From Hormiphora californensis (taxonomy: Eukaryota > Ctenophora > Tentaculata > Cydippida > Pleurobrachiidae), in contig CM035350.1 in the NCBI GenBank assembly GCA_020137815.1, positions 8,526,712-8,590,711 of the forward strand: a DNA stretch of 64,000 nucleotides. Reading direction: 5' to 3'. The notes under the pieces were generated by a model. That model was not told the origin of the DNA, did no database searches, and saw only the letters and a list, made by a program, of their open reading frames with translations. Of this stretch, positions 48,201 through 58,984 are shown piece by piece. The stretch's first letter is position 1. Every line of letters begins with the position of its first letter. A program made the position numbers and the translations under genes.

Positions 48201-48658
48201 ATTTTTCTTGTAGTCTGTTCTTTTGAGTTCTCGTTTCAACCCGGTTGTGTCTTAGATCGAAGGTAAAAGCAGAGGAACTGAAATTCACAGTTGAGGTTGC
48301 TAAAGACAATAAGTGGGTTGCTGATAATGAAGCTACGGAGTGTCAACAATGCAAAAAGAGCTTCTCCGTAGCAAGACGAAGGGTAAGGGATTGTTTGTTT
48401 ATAGATTATCACATTTTGTGTTAACTATTTTACAGTTTTAGTTTAGTTTTAGTGAATTTATTAATAAATTGAACTACATTGAACTACTTAATTATATTTA
48501 TTAATAAATTGAACTACTTTCAGCACCATTGTCGTAACTGTGGAGGAATATTCTGCCACCAGTGCTCTGACAACAACATGCCCCTACCTTCATCCTCCCG
48601 ACCTCTCCGTGTTTGTGATAGTTGTAGTGAGACAATTTTAAATAGGTCAATCAAATAA
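45296..48658 (+). CDS. RUN and FYVE domain protein (RUFY-like)
   Basis: Fifteen exons: 45296-45465, 45558-45697, 45780-45881, 45998-46127, 46255-46397, 46595-46664, 46760-46861, 46932-47087, 47180-47308, 47370-47469, 47549-47635, 47731-47842, 48012-48124, 48256-48382 and 48524-48658. The N-terminal RUN domain has [41 protein letters not shown] and [20 protein letters not shown] long coiled coil follows ([19 protein letters not shown] and many heptads). The C-terminal FYVE finger shows CQQCKKSF, the RRRHHCRNCG signature and RVCDSC. FYVE binds PI3P on early endosomes; RUN binds small GTPases such as Rabs. The first exon does not run in phase into the second: the family-like residues after about 45385 ([10 protein letters not shown]) are in another frame, so a short intron was missed or a one-base error is present. 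Confidence 0.88.
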
Positions 48659-49140
48659 ACTAGGGGGTTTTAATCAATTGATCAGTGTCTTTCAACTCAC
48701 CCGACCTCTCTCTTTCTTTCCCTTTTTTATGGGTTTCCTGATCCAGCCCTCCTTCCGTCTAATGTTTTCTCCGATCTATCTGATTCCGTGAATTTTCAAT
48801 TTCTGTGTTAATGCTTGTGTTTGTATGTTTAGGTCCAGGAATTTGTGTTTATCTCTCAGTTTGTTTTTGATAGTAAAATCCGAGATCAACACTGTTTTTG
48901 ATGAAGCCGAGTTTCTTTCATGTATGTAGGGCGCGGTGACCTTTCTCTGAACTTGTGCGCGCGGAAATACATGATTGTACACAACACAACCCTGTACAAT
49001 TGTACATCTTTTGTACCCATTTTGTATGTCATACACTCATCTTTTGAGCGGTATGAATACAATTTAATCCCCCTACCCCATCCCAGTATTGTATTTTAGA
49101 GTGAACTATGAACTAATCCACTCCCCTTGTGTATAGATTC

Positions 49141-49967
49141 ATGGATTCTTCAGCCAGCGAACTAGACGTATCTATATCTGATTTTCTACAATCAAGAAAA
49201 AGTGAGTTAATTTACAAGAAGTCACCTAACATCACTGTCACATAGATCTCAAAATTAACTTCCTACATTCTCACAGTTATTGGAAGAAAAAAGGCCCGAC
49301 CTCCCCCTCCATTGAGTTTTGCCTGTGAGCCCCTGGACAATTCTCTCTATAGTCCTGACAAGACAGGGGCACTAGGAGCACCCCTTGAGGCATCTCTAGT
49401 CAGGGTCGAGGATCAAATTGGAAACTGGGTAAGAAAGGGGATGTAAGGAGGGGGTGTGCGTATGCAGAGTTTATTTTACTCGCTTATCAATACCCTCAAT
49501 AATCCAATTCTTGGTTTCAGATTTCCCCTGATAAGTTTGGTGCACCACCAACACGTCGTGGGAAGAAGAAGACTGGAAGAAATGCACCAGCAGATAGGAC
49601 AAAATGTTGTAATCGCAGGGAGATATCAGCTCTCACAGAACTATCAGATTCAGACCTCCTGCTGCCGGTTGAACCCACCAGTAGCCCTTCAACGCCTCGC
49701 CAAGCTAGAGTAGTAGGTGCGTCACAGTGCAAATCAGCACGGCGCCCTGCTAAAGCCAGGAGAAGACCACCTCCCCAACTAATTGTCGAGGAGAACAGTT
49801 TATCAGATATGACATCATCGCCAGTGCACCGTGGTAAACGGACACAGTTTGCTAATGTGCTAGACACCCCTCCCTCTAGGGAGTCTGCTGTTGTGTATGC
49901 TACAAACACCCCTGATCACTTAATGGGAGTTTCCATGGCAACGCGACACAGAATAGCTAGGAGTTAG
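49141..49967 (+). CDS. Small basic protein of unknown function
   Basis: Exon 1 starts at ATG 49141 (SSASELDVSISDFLQSRKK). Exon 2 begins after CTCACAG near 49277 and ends at about 49428 with GTAAG. The last exon runs from about 49521 to TAG at 49967. The protein is rich in Pro, Ser, Arg and Lys (RPPPPLSF, RRPAKARRRPPP) and has a C-terminal TNTPDHLMGVSMATRHRI segment that looks like a conserved linear motif. No folded domain is recognised; a nuclear role is only a guess from composition. It lies 480 bp downstream of the RUFY-like stop on the same strand and converges with the tetraspanin gene. Confidence 0.55.
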
Positions 49968-50034
49968 AGTCTAATAAGGAACTGCTGCGGACAGTACAAG
50001 TTCTCCCTGTGTTGGTAACAGAGTTTGTTTCACC

Positions 50035-51402
50035 CTAAAAAGAATCCTCTCGATGGAAGACTTTACTATCCTGTATCGTGGTATTATTATTCATATTGGA
50101 CACCCAGTGGCTCATTTGTGTTGATGAAAGAGAGGGAGAGGGCGTGACCTTGTTGCTGCGGGCTGAGGGTCGCTTGATTGGTTCCTGACGGTAGTGTTTT
50201 ATCAGATAACAGTTGATGGTGAGAATAATGGTGAGAAGAGTTACGGAGCTGGTGCTACCAATCACTATCGCCCACACACTCCTATCATCTATCTCCTGAG
50301 AAATTGGGGGGGTTTTAAAGAAAAGGAGAGAGACACGTTACAGAGAATCAGGCATCATGAAGTTCATTGGATGCAATCGATTGGAAGAAATCTAACAAAA
50401 TCTAACGATATCTACTCGGCTGTCAGAGCATTGGCCTGATATCTAATCCGAGAAGGACAACTACCTTGTATAGCTTGAGGAGGCACCCCTGATCAGTGAT
50501 AGGACAGGTGTGAGACATTTTCAGTTTCTCATAGTCAGTCCCATCAAGACATCCACAGCAGCGCAGTCTATCTTCCAGAGTGTGCAGTAGGTCCAGAAAC
50601 CTGTCTTGTCCCTCTGATAACCGGTCATAACACTCGCTTTCGATTATCACCAGAAGACTGAGGGAGAGTTATTATTGTGTGAGGGTACAAAATAAGTTTT
50701 CCCGATATTATGTAGCATATTACCTTTCCTTGTTGATGTAGAGAAAGAGTCCCAATCCAAGCTGGACAAGAAGAAATAGAATGACCGTGTAACAGTAAAT
50801 CTGAGAGAGTGAGTTGGTGTCGAATTGAGTAACACACCGATAATGTTGTGAGTGTGCAGTGGGGTGTGAAGTCGGGTGTGCAAGGTGGTACTGCCCGGGA
50901 CAATCAGAGAGGGATTTTATTTCATTTTTCGTTGATATAATGATATTTTGTTACCAAACCCTGAATCACGCTCTATATTTATTGTGTTGGGTAGAGATGA
51001 GGGGGTAAGATGAGACAATTCTAGAACAATTCCTGGCACAGGAGGGTATAACAGTCCCGGCCCCTTGGTGTAATGGCTATAGACTGGGCACTGCCAATAA
51101 CTCGCCTCTAGAAGTTGTTTCCTTGCGCTCAGTACACCTGCCAAACTGAGTAGAGACAGGAGAGAGAGAAGACCTCCACCTGTCGCTACAACTACCCTCC
51201 AGTCGAACAGCATGATCTCCATCCATAGCTCCTGGTAGGGCTCCAGGGACTCTGGTTTGGACATTCCATAAACCCCACAACCCACCAGGCCTAGTCCCAC
51301 TAGCAGCTGGACAATGGACCACACAGCCACAACCAGGCTCAGACAGGAGGGTCCCCGGGGCGGAGGCTTTTGGTAGGCCCGTCCACTAGGTACACAATTC
51401 AT
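50035..51402 (-). CDS. Tetraspanin family membrane protein
   Basis: Exons 51402-51106, 50800-50724, 50657-50465 and 50295-50035 join in phase to 275 residues. There are four membrane segments: about 18-40 (VVAVWSIVQLLVGLGLVGC), about 70-90, then YTVILFLLVQLGLGLFLYI, and AIVIGSTSSVTLLTIILTI before the tail. The large extracellular loop carries the diagnostic CCG motif (DRLRCCGCLDG) and further Cys. Tetraspanins organise membrane microdomains. The first intron appears to use a GC donor (GAG then GCGAGT), which restores a clean TM3 junction. The tail is long, Ser/Thr/Asn-rich and ends HREDSF. Confidence 0.85.
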
Positions 51403-52128
51403 GACAACCCCTAGAGTAGCAAGTGTGCAGCAGCGACGCGTGACAGGTTAAACAAAACAGCTAGCAGCAGCTGGGGTGATAGGGTCGACTAGGGTGAAGT
51501 ACTGGGAGAGAGAGGGAGAGAGAAAGAGAGAGAGAAATACAGTAATCCAAAGAAGCGAGAACAGAATCGTGACAGTATGTGTGTAACCGAATATCCAGAA
51601 ATCCGCTCACTCCCCATACCCGGGAGGGGTTATCACAGGCCACTTTGTTGTGTTACTATATTGCCGCAGTAAGGTGACGATAATCTGGAATAATCAGGGC
51701 ACACCGCTGTCACAGTGATAATAATATTTTATTCTAACCCTTTACATCTCAAACGCCTCAAACGAGGGATTGAGTAAGTACAGCATCCTTTCAGGGAGAA
51801 TGAGGTTTTGTGTTTATTGGTTTTGAAACATCAAACGACAACCGATCTCATTTTCTTTAACATAAATAAAAATAATCGTTTAGTAAAGTTATGTTTAGCT
51901 CTGTGAGCTAGCTAAAAAATTTAATAAATAAAATTAATTTCTTTTCACCCCTAAATTTGATTTATCGATCCCGAGGGATGCACTGCAATCAAAAATAGCG
52001 TCTCCCCTAACAAAACAGCAATAATTGTCTCTCAAGTCCATTATCTCTACTTCTTCAGGAAGTTGTCTTCAGGAAATTAGAGTCCCCAAATAGAGTCTCC
52101 CCTAACAAAACAATTGTCTCAAGACTCT
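51403..52128. other. Intergenic stretch between tetraspanin and BTB genes
   Basis: No gene is seen. It contains a GAGAGAGA-rich patch at 51500-51535 (frames there are compositional). A near-duplicate of GTCTCCCCTAACAAAACA occurs at about 52001 and 52096. Confidence 0.4.
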
Positions 52129-54431
52129 CTACTTCTTTAGTTGAAGACACATGACCTTGATCCCCTCATCAACCTCCTTCAGGAACCGTGTTATCTCTTG
52201 GTAGGTGGAAGTGGTCAGGAAATGCAACTTGGGCTTCTTAGTATTCTGACAGTCCAGTAACACCCAATGAACTACAGAGCTCTGATGGAAATGGACGGGG
52301 TAGTTTATCCCACCCTTCTTCCCCCTCTTCCTGTCTTCCTCCATCGTCCGAAGGTCATAGCACGGGGTCTTGTTTACTAGACGGAAGATTGTCTCCTGAG
52401 TCCCCCTGCTACAGTTTATCATGGGACACTTAGCGAAGAAGTGGATCATGTCCGTAGTTCTCATCTCATCCAGATCCCCGTTATAGTTCTGCTTGTTACG
52501 GAGGGACCAGAAGTGTGTGAAGTATCTGGCAGGCATGCTGGGAGAGTCCTCCACAAATGCTGTGGCGTGGAGGTGAGACAGAAAGTGCCCTGGTAGTTGT
52601 AGCACTTTGTTCTGAGCCCCCAGACATTTCTCCACCAGTGTCAGGTACTTGTGCCCCATTTCAAGAGGGTTCAAGCTTTCCGTGATTTGCCTGAAGAAAT
52701 CCTGTGACATATAGTTGGGTTTGCCCCAGTTATTTACCCACGATATCGCCACTTCTAGCTTCACGAAGTCAGGATAGGAACAGTCGGGGCTACAGAACCG
52801 CCGAATCTCATTCTCAGATAGATCCCTCCAGTGGGCCAGAGCGGGCCGGTATTTAGTTTTTAGGGGAGGTTCCGGTGTCGGTAGGAGAGGAGGCGAATGA
52901 CTTGCCGGGGGGTTGGTGGGAGGGGACTTCCTAGCTGGTTTTCCACTAACCTGCCACCCACCACTGTTCTCAACATTCTTCTGGTTTTTAGCATGCTCCC
53001 TGACAAAGGAATCCCAAGAGTATTGCTGGGTTGGTATAGTTGATAGGGAGGACAGCTGTTGCGTTGGTACAGTAGCCAGGGAGGAGAGATGCTGCGTTGG
53101 TACAGTAGCACTAGTCAAGGCTGAGGGTATAGTTGCAACAGCAGCCAGAGATGAATGCGGTGTGGAAATAGTTGCCAGAGATGCGAGAGATGAAGGCTGT
53201 GAGGGTATAGTTGCTAGGGAAGAAAGCTCGCTACCAAGACGGGATTCAGGGAGTGGAGTCTGTGTCGTGTAGTCACCTTGATTATGACCACTCTTTTGAA
53301 AGTAGTTTGGTTGAATTCGTTGAGGTAGGTGGTTGTTAGGTTGGGCCGCAGCAGCAGCAGCGGGTTGATAACTGTAGTGTGGGGTTGACAGGTCAGGTTG
53401 TGTGAGGGCACCGTTTCGAACTTGGAACCCAGGAGGAGGGGATGGTGAGGGGTGGATAGGATGGAAAGTACCGTTACTGGGGATCTGATTGACTGGTTTC
53501 TCTACTGCAGCAGCAAACTTGTTGTTGTCATGGTTACTATTCTCAACATCGTTCTCCATTGAAGCACACAATGCATCCAAGTCGATGAAATCTTCATCAT
53601 CATACAGCTGAAAGTTTATATTGTCCAACAAATCCAACTGTCTCTCTACATCTCTCTCTACTTCCAGAGAATTGGCCTCCCTTGCAAATCCCTTCTCACT
53701 CATCCAAACGACACAGATGTCAGTAAGGGACTGGATTCCAAACTGGATACCAAATCGGAGGCATGTTGATATGTTGTCAGTTGTGAGGTGTATCTCTCCA
53801 CCGTATAGGAGGCTCAGTATCTGAAAACAGGGGAGAATTAGGGTGAATTTAGCAGGGGAACTGGTAGACCAGAACATATATCTAACTAACATGGCGTATG
53901 GAACGGACAGACCGTACCTCTTTAACTTGATTGAGTTTCCCCAAGAACGACTTCCCCAGAATTATCTCATATGTCCTGGTGAGTGTTCGACACAGCTTCT
54001 CGCTCCTTGACGCTAGAATTGTACCAGAACAGGATATTGTGGCTCCCCCTTCCACTTGTACAATAACACTCTCGTGGATGACTGGGGACGTGGCGTGCTG
54101 TACAAATCGTGACAAGTCACCCAGAGGTTCCAACTTTATCAGCATCTGAAACTGTAACACGAGGGTTAGAAAAACGCGCTGATCAGATCGCGCGCAAAGG
54201 GTGAGGTGTACTTTTTATAGAAGTCAGGGGAGAGGAGACGGCGCGGGGTGAACTCTGTGATCAGAAGTTAGTTTCTTGCTAAAGGTTTGGCAGCCAACCG
54301 TATTTCTCGCATGCAGGGGGTGGCATCCAACCACTCCGTGAAATAAGTTGGTTGACAAATATATAGGTACCTGAATTCCGAGATGCCGGGGCGTTGTAGT
54401 TATTGGAACGTCTTCAAACCGACATAGAGAG
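52129..54431 (-). CDS. BTB/POZ domain protein with BACK-like C-terminal region
   Basis: Exons 54431-54371 (starts in phase 2, so an earlier exon exists or the start is the ATG at 54145), 54145-53918 and 53820-52129 join in phase. The BTB domain is seen as VIHESVIVQVEGGATISCSG, ILASRSEKLCRTL and LLYGGEIHLTTDNISTCLRF. A long Pro/Ser/Thr/Gln linker with repeats LATIPSQPSSLASLATI and LATVPTQHLSSLATVPTQQL follows. The end is a folded region (ENEIRRFCSPDCSYPDF, WVNNWGKPNYMSQDFF) that resembles the BACK-type helical repeats of BTB proteins. BTB proteins act as Cullin-3 adaptors or transcription factors; the subfamily is not clear. A C2H2 exon lies 1.2 kb upstream on the same strand but its connection is unproven. 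Confidence 0.7.
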
Positions 54432-55423
54432 CTAGAGAGGATGGAAGGGATTAGTGTGTTAGATTTAGGGAACATAATACGGAAAATTAAGACACATTCA
54501 AAATGATGAAAACTGCCTAAAAACGACGTGTAAAAGAACTGAGGCTTTCTCAAAATATGAATATTAAAAGTGATTATTCTCTAAAAAATATAACATCCCC
54601 GATTAATTAAAATATATCTTTGAAGAAATCAGTCAATAAAAATATTTTAAATGCTATAAAAATGTAAATGTCTTGATTTTAGTTTGTTGCTGGTCCATTG
54701 GTTGATGTCGTATAGCCCTTGCTAAACTCTTGCACAGATGATAGAACGGGGAACTGGTGATTAACAGGAGATCTAACAGGTACATGGTTATACAACTCGT
54801 GATTTCGTAACCCCTGTAACAGGGACGTGGTTATACAGATGTAACAGGTGACATGGCTTGTATTGCGATGGTATAGAGTTTCAGAAAATCATGGCAGCAT
54901 ATAGTGTGGATTCAGGATTTGTATTGTTCAAACTAGTCATACTGCGTGTCAAACAGCACAGCTGAAAAGTTATACCAGTTGTTACTTATATTATTAGGCG
55001 GGTGTGACTGATTCAATCACCAATCTGATTAAGGCAGAAGGCTTATCCTTATCTAAGTTTGAAATAAAAAGACGGTGTGAGCCACACAAAGTCGAGTAAT
55101 ATAACGTGGGTGGTGGTATCCCATCTCATCTACCAGATTCAAGAAACACCCAATCAGCTAAATTGGGTGCTAAAACCCTATTCTTATTAGAATGGACCTA
55201 GACCATGAAATTCAATACGTGTCTGTGTAAGTTACCACATCATCCTAATCTATGTCTGTATTCAGTTCAATTTAACGAAGTAAAAACAATCGAAAGGGGG
55301 GTTTGAGAATGGGGTCTGAAGTTGTCTTGTTGTTCGTACACCCTGTATGAACAATAAACTCGCTGTATGACGGAAAAATAAAAGAGGTGGGCCATTATAA
55401 TAATGTTTATTATACCTGTGGAG
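54432..55423. other. Stretch between BTB exons and the C2H2 exon
   Basis: No exon is supported. Frames at 55262-55636 on the minus strand come from the 60-bp minisatellite beside the C2H2 exon. Confidence 0.4.
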
Positions 55424-55640
55424 AGTGGCAAGAGTAGCCACAACAATGGCACACATAGGGCCACTATAAATATACCTGTGGAGAGTGGCAAGAGTAGCCA
55501 CAACAATGGCACACATAGGGCCACTATAAATATACCTGTGGAGAGTGGCAAGAGTAGCCACAAGAATGGCACACATAGGGCCACTATAAATATACCTGCG
55601 GAGAGTGGCAAGAATAGCCACAAGAATGGCACACATAGGG
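55424..55640. repeat. 60-bp minisatellite (four copies) that duplicates the C2H2 exon end and donor
   Basis: Units read TATACCTGTGGAGAGTGGCA, AGAGTAGCCACAACAATGGC and ACACATAGGGCCACTATAAA. On the minus strand each repeats the PYVCHSCGYSCHSPQ codons followed by the GTATATTTATAG donor. Confidence 0.85.
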
Positions 55641-55721
55641 TCGGTGTCCCCGGTGTATGTTCATGTGAATCTTCAGGTTGTATAATTGCTTGAATGTCTT
55701 CTTACACAGGCGACACTCCGG
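55596..55721 (-). CDS. Orphan C2H2 zinc-finger exon
   Basis: After a TTTCAG acceptor the 42-residue exon encodes one finger, CRLCKKTFKQLYNLKIHMNI with the second His two residues later (C-x2-C-x12-H-x3-H), then the start of another (RPYVCHSCGYSCHSPQ), and ends in phase 0 at a GTATAT donor. No partner exons are obvious upstream, where only foldback repeats and the Polinton lie. It may belong to the BTB gene or to a gene whose 5' part lies beyond the Polinton. Confidence 0.6.
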
Positions 55722-55889
55722 CTGAAATTAAGGGGTACACGGTGTACAAGCTGAAATAAAGGGGTACACATCATAGAAATATAGTGGAGAAACTCATTCT
55801 ATTTCCTTGGTGAAGATAAACAAGAATAATTGCGGTATAATGCCATACCGCCTGATTTCCCCGCCAACCATGTGATCTGGCAGGTAGCA

Positions 55890-56130
55890 TACAATAATGC
55901 CTACGGTCAATAATGCCTACACCCTAAAACACCTAATTAGAAGTGGAGGGTAGGCAAAACTGCTTGTAGGCATTATCGTCAACACCAGGGGGGTAAACCG
56001 CAGTTTTGCCTACGGTACATAATGCCTACGATGTAGGAAAAACTGCGATTTTACTACTGATGTTGACAATAATGCCTACAAGCAGTTTTGCCTACCCTCC
56101 ACCACAGGGTGTAGGCATTATTGCATTGCA
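55890..56130. mobile_element. Foldback element (AGGCAAAACTG family), copy 2
   Basis: AGGGTAGGCAAAACTGCTTG is inverted as CAAGCAGTTTTGCCTACCCT, flanked by TGCCTACACCCT and AGGGTGTAGGCA. The inner part AAACCGCAGTTTTGCCTAC matches copy 1 at 34664-34850. Confidence 0.7.
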
Positions 56131-56327
56131 GTTGACAACTCGCTAAGGATATCTCGATATATCCCATACCACGTATCCAATCCGACATGAGACATGAGAG
56201 TTGGGAGAGTTTAAGCCTTACCGATTAGAGGAGCTCTCATGTCAATCAGTTTACTCAAATAACTAACGAGCCATATCTCCTATATCGTATTGGTGCTGCC
56301 CTCAGGGAAGCTTATTAGCAGTTATTT

Positions 56328-56917
56328 AGGAGACGATACGAGATATGGAACATGATTCGGGGAAGCCACTCAGGAGTGTTAGACAATATGAGACACGATT
56401 CGGGAAAGGTTTCTATCCCTTTCCCCACTCGAGGTCGCTCTGTCTCCCTTCCTCTCTCTTTCTCACTCACCTTCTCCGAGGGAGATAGAGGGACATCGAA
56501 TAAGAGATATACCCTTTTTACCGAGAGATAAAAGACACTGTTTAGCCATGCAAAATGAGTGGATGATATTTTCTTGACCTCCCTATCCCCTTCGAATCCG
56601 GTTTCTCTACCTAGACCGCCAACCTGCAAGAAACGACCGAGAGCCGCCTACATCTACCTGCTGGGAAAGCGGCGAAACCCATTCCCACGGAGCTCAACTG
56701 TCTTTCTGTCTCGGTAAAAAAGTTATGGGCATCTCTCTTTCTCCATATTTCTCCTTCTCCCTCAGAGAAAGTGAGAGAGAAGGAGACAGAGCGACACAGA
56801 GGGCATGGTCACATAAGGATAGAATGAGATAGAAACCTTCCGCGAATCGTGTCTCATGTCGTCTAACACTCCTGATTGGCTTCCCCGAATCATGTTCCAT
56901 ATCTCGTATTGTCTCCT
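56328..56917. mobile_element. Large foldback repeat with about 150-bp arms
   Basis: The left arm 56328 to about 56480 (ATATGGAACATGATTCGGGG, CAGGAGTGTTAGAC, GGTTTCTATC) is the imperfect inverse of about 56770-56917 (GATAGAAACC, GTCTAACACTCCTG, CCCCGAATCATGTTCCATAT). The loop is about 290 bp with no gene. It lies 250 bp from the probable Polinton edge. Confidence 0.8.
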
Positions 56918-56997
56918 CAGGGTTACGTCAGTAGTATTTAAAATAGTGACGATGCCCCACGATTTTGGGAGTCACAACATTATTCCATATTTGGGCA

Positions 56998-57116
56998 TAT
57001 CACGTGATGTTACATGATGTCACATGACATGGCATGATTGTGACGTCACACCACTGCGTCATAATCACGTGATATATCATATGATGTGTCATATGACATT
57101 GAGTGAAAGCACGTGA
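56998..57116. promoter_or_regulatory. Cluster of CACGTG E-boxes and a CRE-like TGACGTCA
   Basis: CACGTG occurs at 57001, 57066 and 57110, two of them within ATCACGTGAT. The palindrome TGACGTCA lies at 57041. They sit in repeated CATGACAT/ATGTCA text at or just outside the Polinton end. Function is inference. Confidence 0.35.
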
Positions 57117-57487
57117 TTCATGTGAAATAATGTGGTGACACCAAAATCGTGGACAGCAGGAAGCTAGTGTAGGATTTTTCACGCATTGACTGTATATCGC
57201 ACATGCTGCTCGAGATATCTCGCTCCGCTCGACCAGTACGCGGCCTTGCGGAGCCGCACCGGGCCTTCGGCCCGCTGCGAAGAGGACGGTCTTATATGAG
57301 ACAATGTAGGATGGGGTAGTGTTTGAAGCTTTCAAAAATTGCTGCGCGCGATGATCTGCTAGGACTATCGCGCCAAGGACCCTTCAAATAAGCCAAAATC
57401 ACCGCGCTCAGCGCGACACTTAGCAAGTACATAAAATGTATATACAAGAATTGTACAACACAATAGCTCATCGTTACTTCGCCTAAC

Positions 57488-57495
57488 TATATAAG
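57488..57495 (+). promoter_or_regulatory. TATA box of the Polinton membrane-protein gene
   Basis: TATATAAG lies 33 nt before the ATG at 57521. The same word at the same spacing precedes the next gene. Confidence 0.5.
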
Positions 57496-57520
57496 TATCA
57501 AAATAAATCATTTTTTAACG

Positions 57521-58141
57521 ATGTTCAGCTACATTCTTTCCTATTTGTTCGCGAGCTCCTTTTTTGTGGAATTTGACAGCAAAAACTGTTCCACATTCTT
57601 AGCTTTGGGAAAACACGTTTTTTTATCTAGAAGACAAGATTACACGGAGCTAATGATCATGAATAACTCAGATTTTCAACAGTATACCCTACCTACTACA
57701 GATGTCTACAGTTTTGAATGGCCGTCCATGAAGTTAAATGGTTTTCCAATGATACCTGGTGTTAGTAAAGGAAGTCCTATTAACACCACTACAGATCAAG
57801 TGACATTTTTCTGTCCTATTAAATTTCTATCAAATATTCGGGGTCAGGCAAGACCCACCGAATCGATAATATACAACACAACAGAAGAAAAAATCACCAA
57901 CTTAAACTGCAGATGGGATGATACTTCAGCTGTTGGTTTATCGGCGCTTACCGCATTTATTTTTATTAGTTTTTACATGGGAAAGTTCATGCCAGAACAA
58001 CTTTCTTCTCTATATCATAGTATTCGTCGTACCCCTGACTCAGGACCTGAGGAAATAGAGAGTTTAGATGATTATAAAACAGAGGAAATCCAGGAAACCG
58101 CTCAATCAAATTTGACAGTACCATGTTCTAGTCCAGTCTAG
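57521..58141 (+). CDS. Polinton-encoded predicted type I membrane glycoprotein
   Basis: 206 residues. Residues 1-17 (FSYILSYLFASSFFVEF) look like a signal peptide. The predicted ectodomain (to about 140) has three Cys and several N-glycosylation sequons (NCS, NNS, NTT). A membrane segment follows at about 142-161 (VGLSALTAFIFISFYMG), then an acidic tail of about 45 residues. No family is recognised. It is the first gene of the element and is transcribed with the capsid genes, so a role in virion membrane, assembly or exit is possible but is inference only. It could also be a lineage-specific accessory gene captured from the host. Confidence 0.75.
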   Translation: MFSYILSYLFASSFFVEFDSKNCSTFLALGKHVFLSRRQDYTELMIMNNSDFQQYTLPTTDVYSFEWPSMKLNGFPMIPGVSKGSPINTTTDQVTFFCPIKFLSNIRGQARPTESIIYNTTEEKITNLNCRWDDTSAVGLSALTAFIFISFYMGKFMPEQLSSLYHSIRRTPDSGPEEIESLDDYKTEEIQETAQSNLTVPCSSPV

Positions 58142-58147
58142 TCACCC

Positions 58148-58155
58148 TATATAAG
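58148..58155 (+). promoter_or_regulatory. TATA box of the minor capsid gene
   Basis: TATATAAG is 33 nt before the ATG at 58181, seven bases after the stop of the preceding gene. Confidence 0.5.
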
Positions 58156-58180
58156 ACCAATTAAACCTGATTTTCGTAAA

Positions 58181-58921
58181 ATGGATTCACATATAATCAT
58201 CGCTACCAAAAATGGTGAAAATCCTCTTATTTCGTCAATTGATCCAGTTAATCAACAAAATTTAGAAATTGGAATCAAGTCTATATCATATGGGGAAATT
58301 TCGGAGTTTTACTTTGAGTTTTTGATCAATCGAAAACATTACATTATTCCTATTGTAAATTTGAATGAGTACGCAGATTTAGCAAAAAAACCATCTAGAC
58401 TTCAACTGCTTGACCATCTCTTGGAGCAGGTTAAAAAATTTGCTACTGATTTTATACTTCCAATACTTGTGAAACAACGTAAAGGGAAAGCTAAACAGGG
58501 CAAACCAGGAGTACAAATTTTGACTGGAACTGAGGGTGTTCAAATATTACATGTACCCCGTATCTTAAAACCTAAAAAAGTAATAAGCAAAATCGGTATA
58601 AGTGAATGGTACATCACAAATACGGCTATAGATTGGATATCGGAGTTGAAGCAAGTTTCTGTTCAACCTGGTTTCATTTATTGTAATCTTATTGAAAGTA
58701 GTTACCTTAATGGGTATAGATCAAAGTTACTTCAAGTGGTTCCTTTTGATATCGGACCGAATGCATACAAAACGTGGGAGGTTATAAACCCAAACTACAT
58801 TCCAATTCAAGTCAATCAATTTTCGTATCTTGAGTTTACAATCAGGGACCTAAAGGGAGAGTTAATTAAGTTTTCTTCATATCGAGATATTGTGTTAACA
58901 TTACATATTCGTGGAGTATAA
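58181..58921 (+). CDS. Polinton minor capsid protein (penton-like)
   Basis: 246 residues, the usual length of Polinton minor capsid proteins. The C-terminal strand pattern (YLEFTIRDLKGELIKF then IVLTLHIRGV) matches the end of the single jelly-roll seen in these penton proteins. The middle has a basic patch (KQRKGKAKQGKPG). In Polintons this protein is thought to form pentameric vertices beside the double-jelly-roll hexon. Order next to core-like protein and major capsid is conserved. No breaks. Confidence 0.82.
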   Translation: MDSHIIIATKNGENPLISSIDPVNQQNLEIGIKSISYGEISEFYFEFLINRKHYIIPIVNLNEYADLAKKPSRLQLLDHLLEQVKKFATDFILPILVKQRKGKAKQGKPGVQILTGTEGVQILHVPRILKPKKVISKIGISEWYITNTAIDWISELKQVSVQPGFIYCNLIESSYLNGYRSKLLQVVPFDIGPNAYKTWEVINPNYIPIQVNQFSYLEFTIRDLKGELIKFSSYRDIVLTLHIRGV

Positions 58922-58942
58922 AAAGGAATATGTTTCGTAGAG

Positions 58943-58950
58943 TATAAAAG
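58943..58950 (+). promoter_or_regulatory. TATA box before the core-MCP-protease array
   Basis: TATAAAAG is 42 nt before the ATG at 58985. A second TATAAAAAG overlaps the preceding stop codon near 58917. No such box precedes the overlapped downstream genes. Confidence 0.5.
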
Positions 58951-58984
58951 GATTTATTTGTAAAATAATTCATTTTCATTAATT

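Noticed and set aside
55262..55693. Repeat proteins on both strands
   Set aside because: 60-bp minisatellite; only the C2H2 exon part is supported.
57000..57335. 111-residue minus-strand ORF at the Polinton edge
   Set aside because: No homology; spans palindromic repeats and the probable terminal region.
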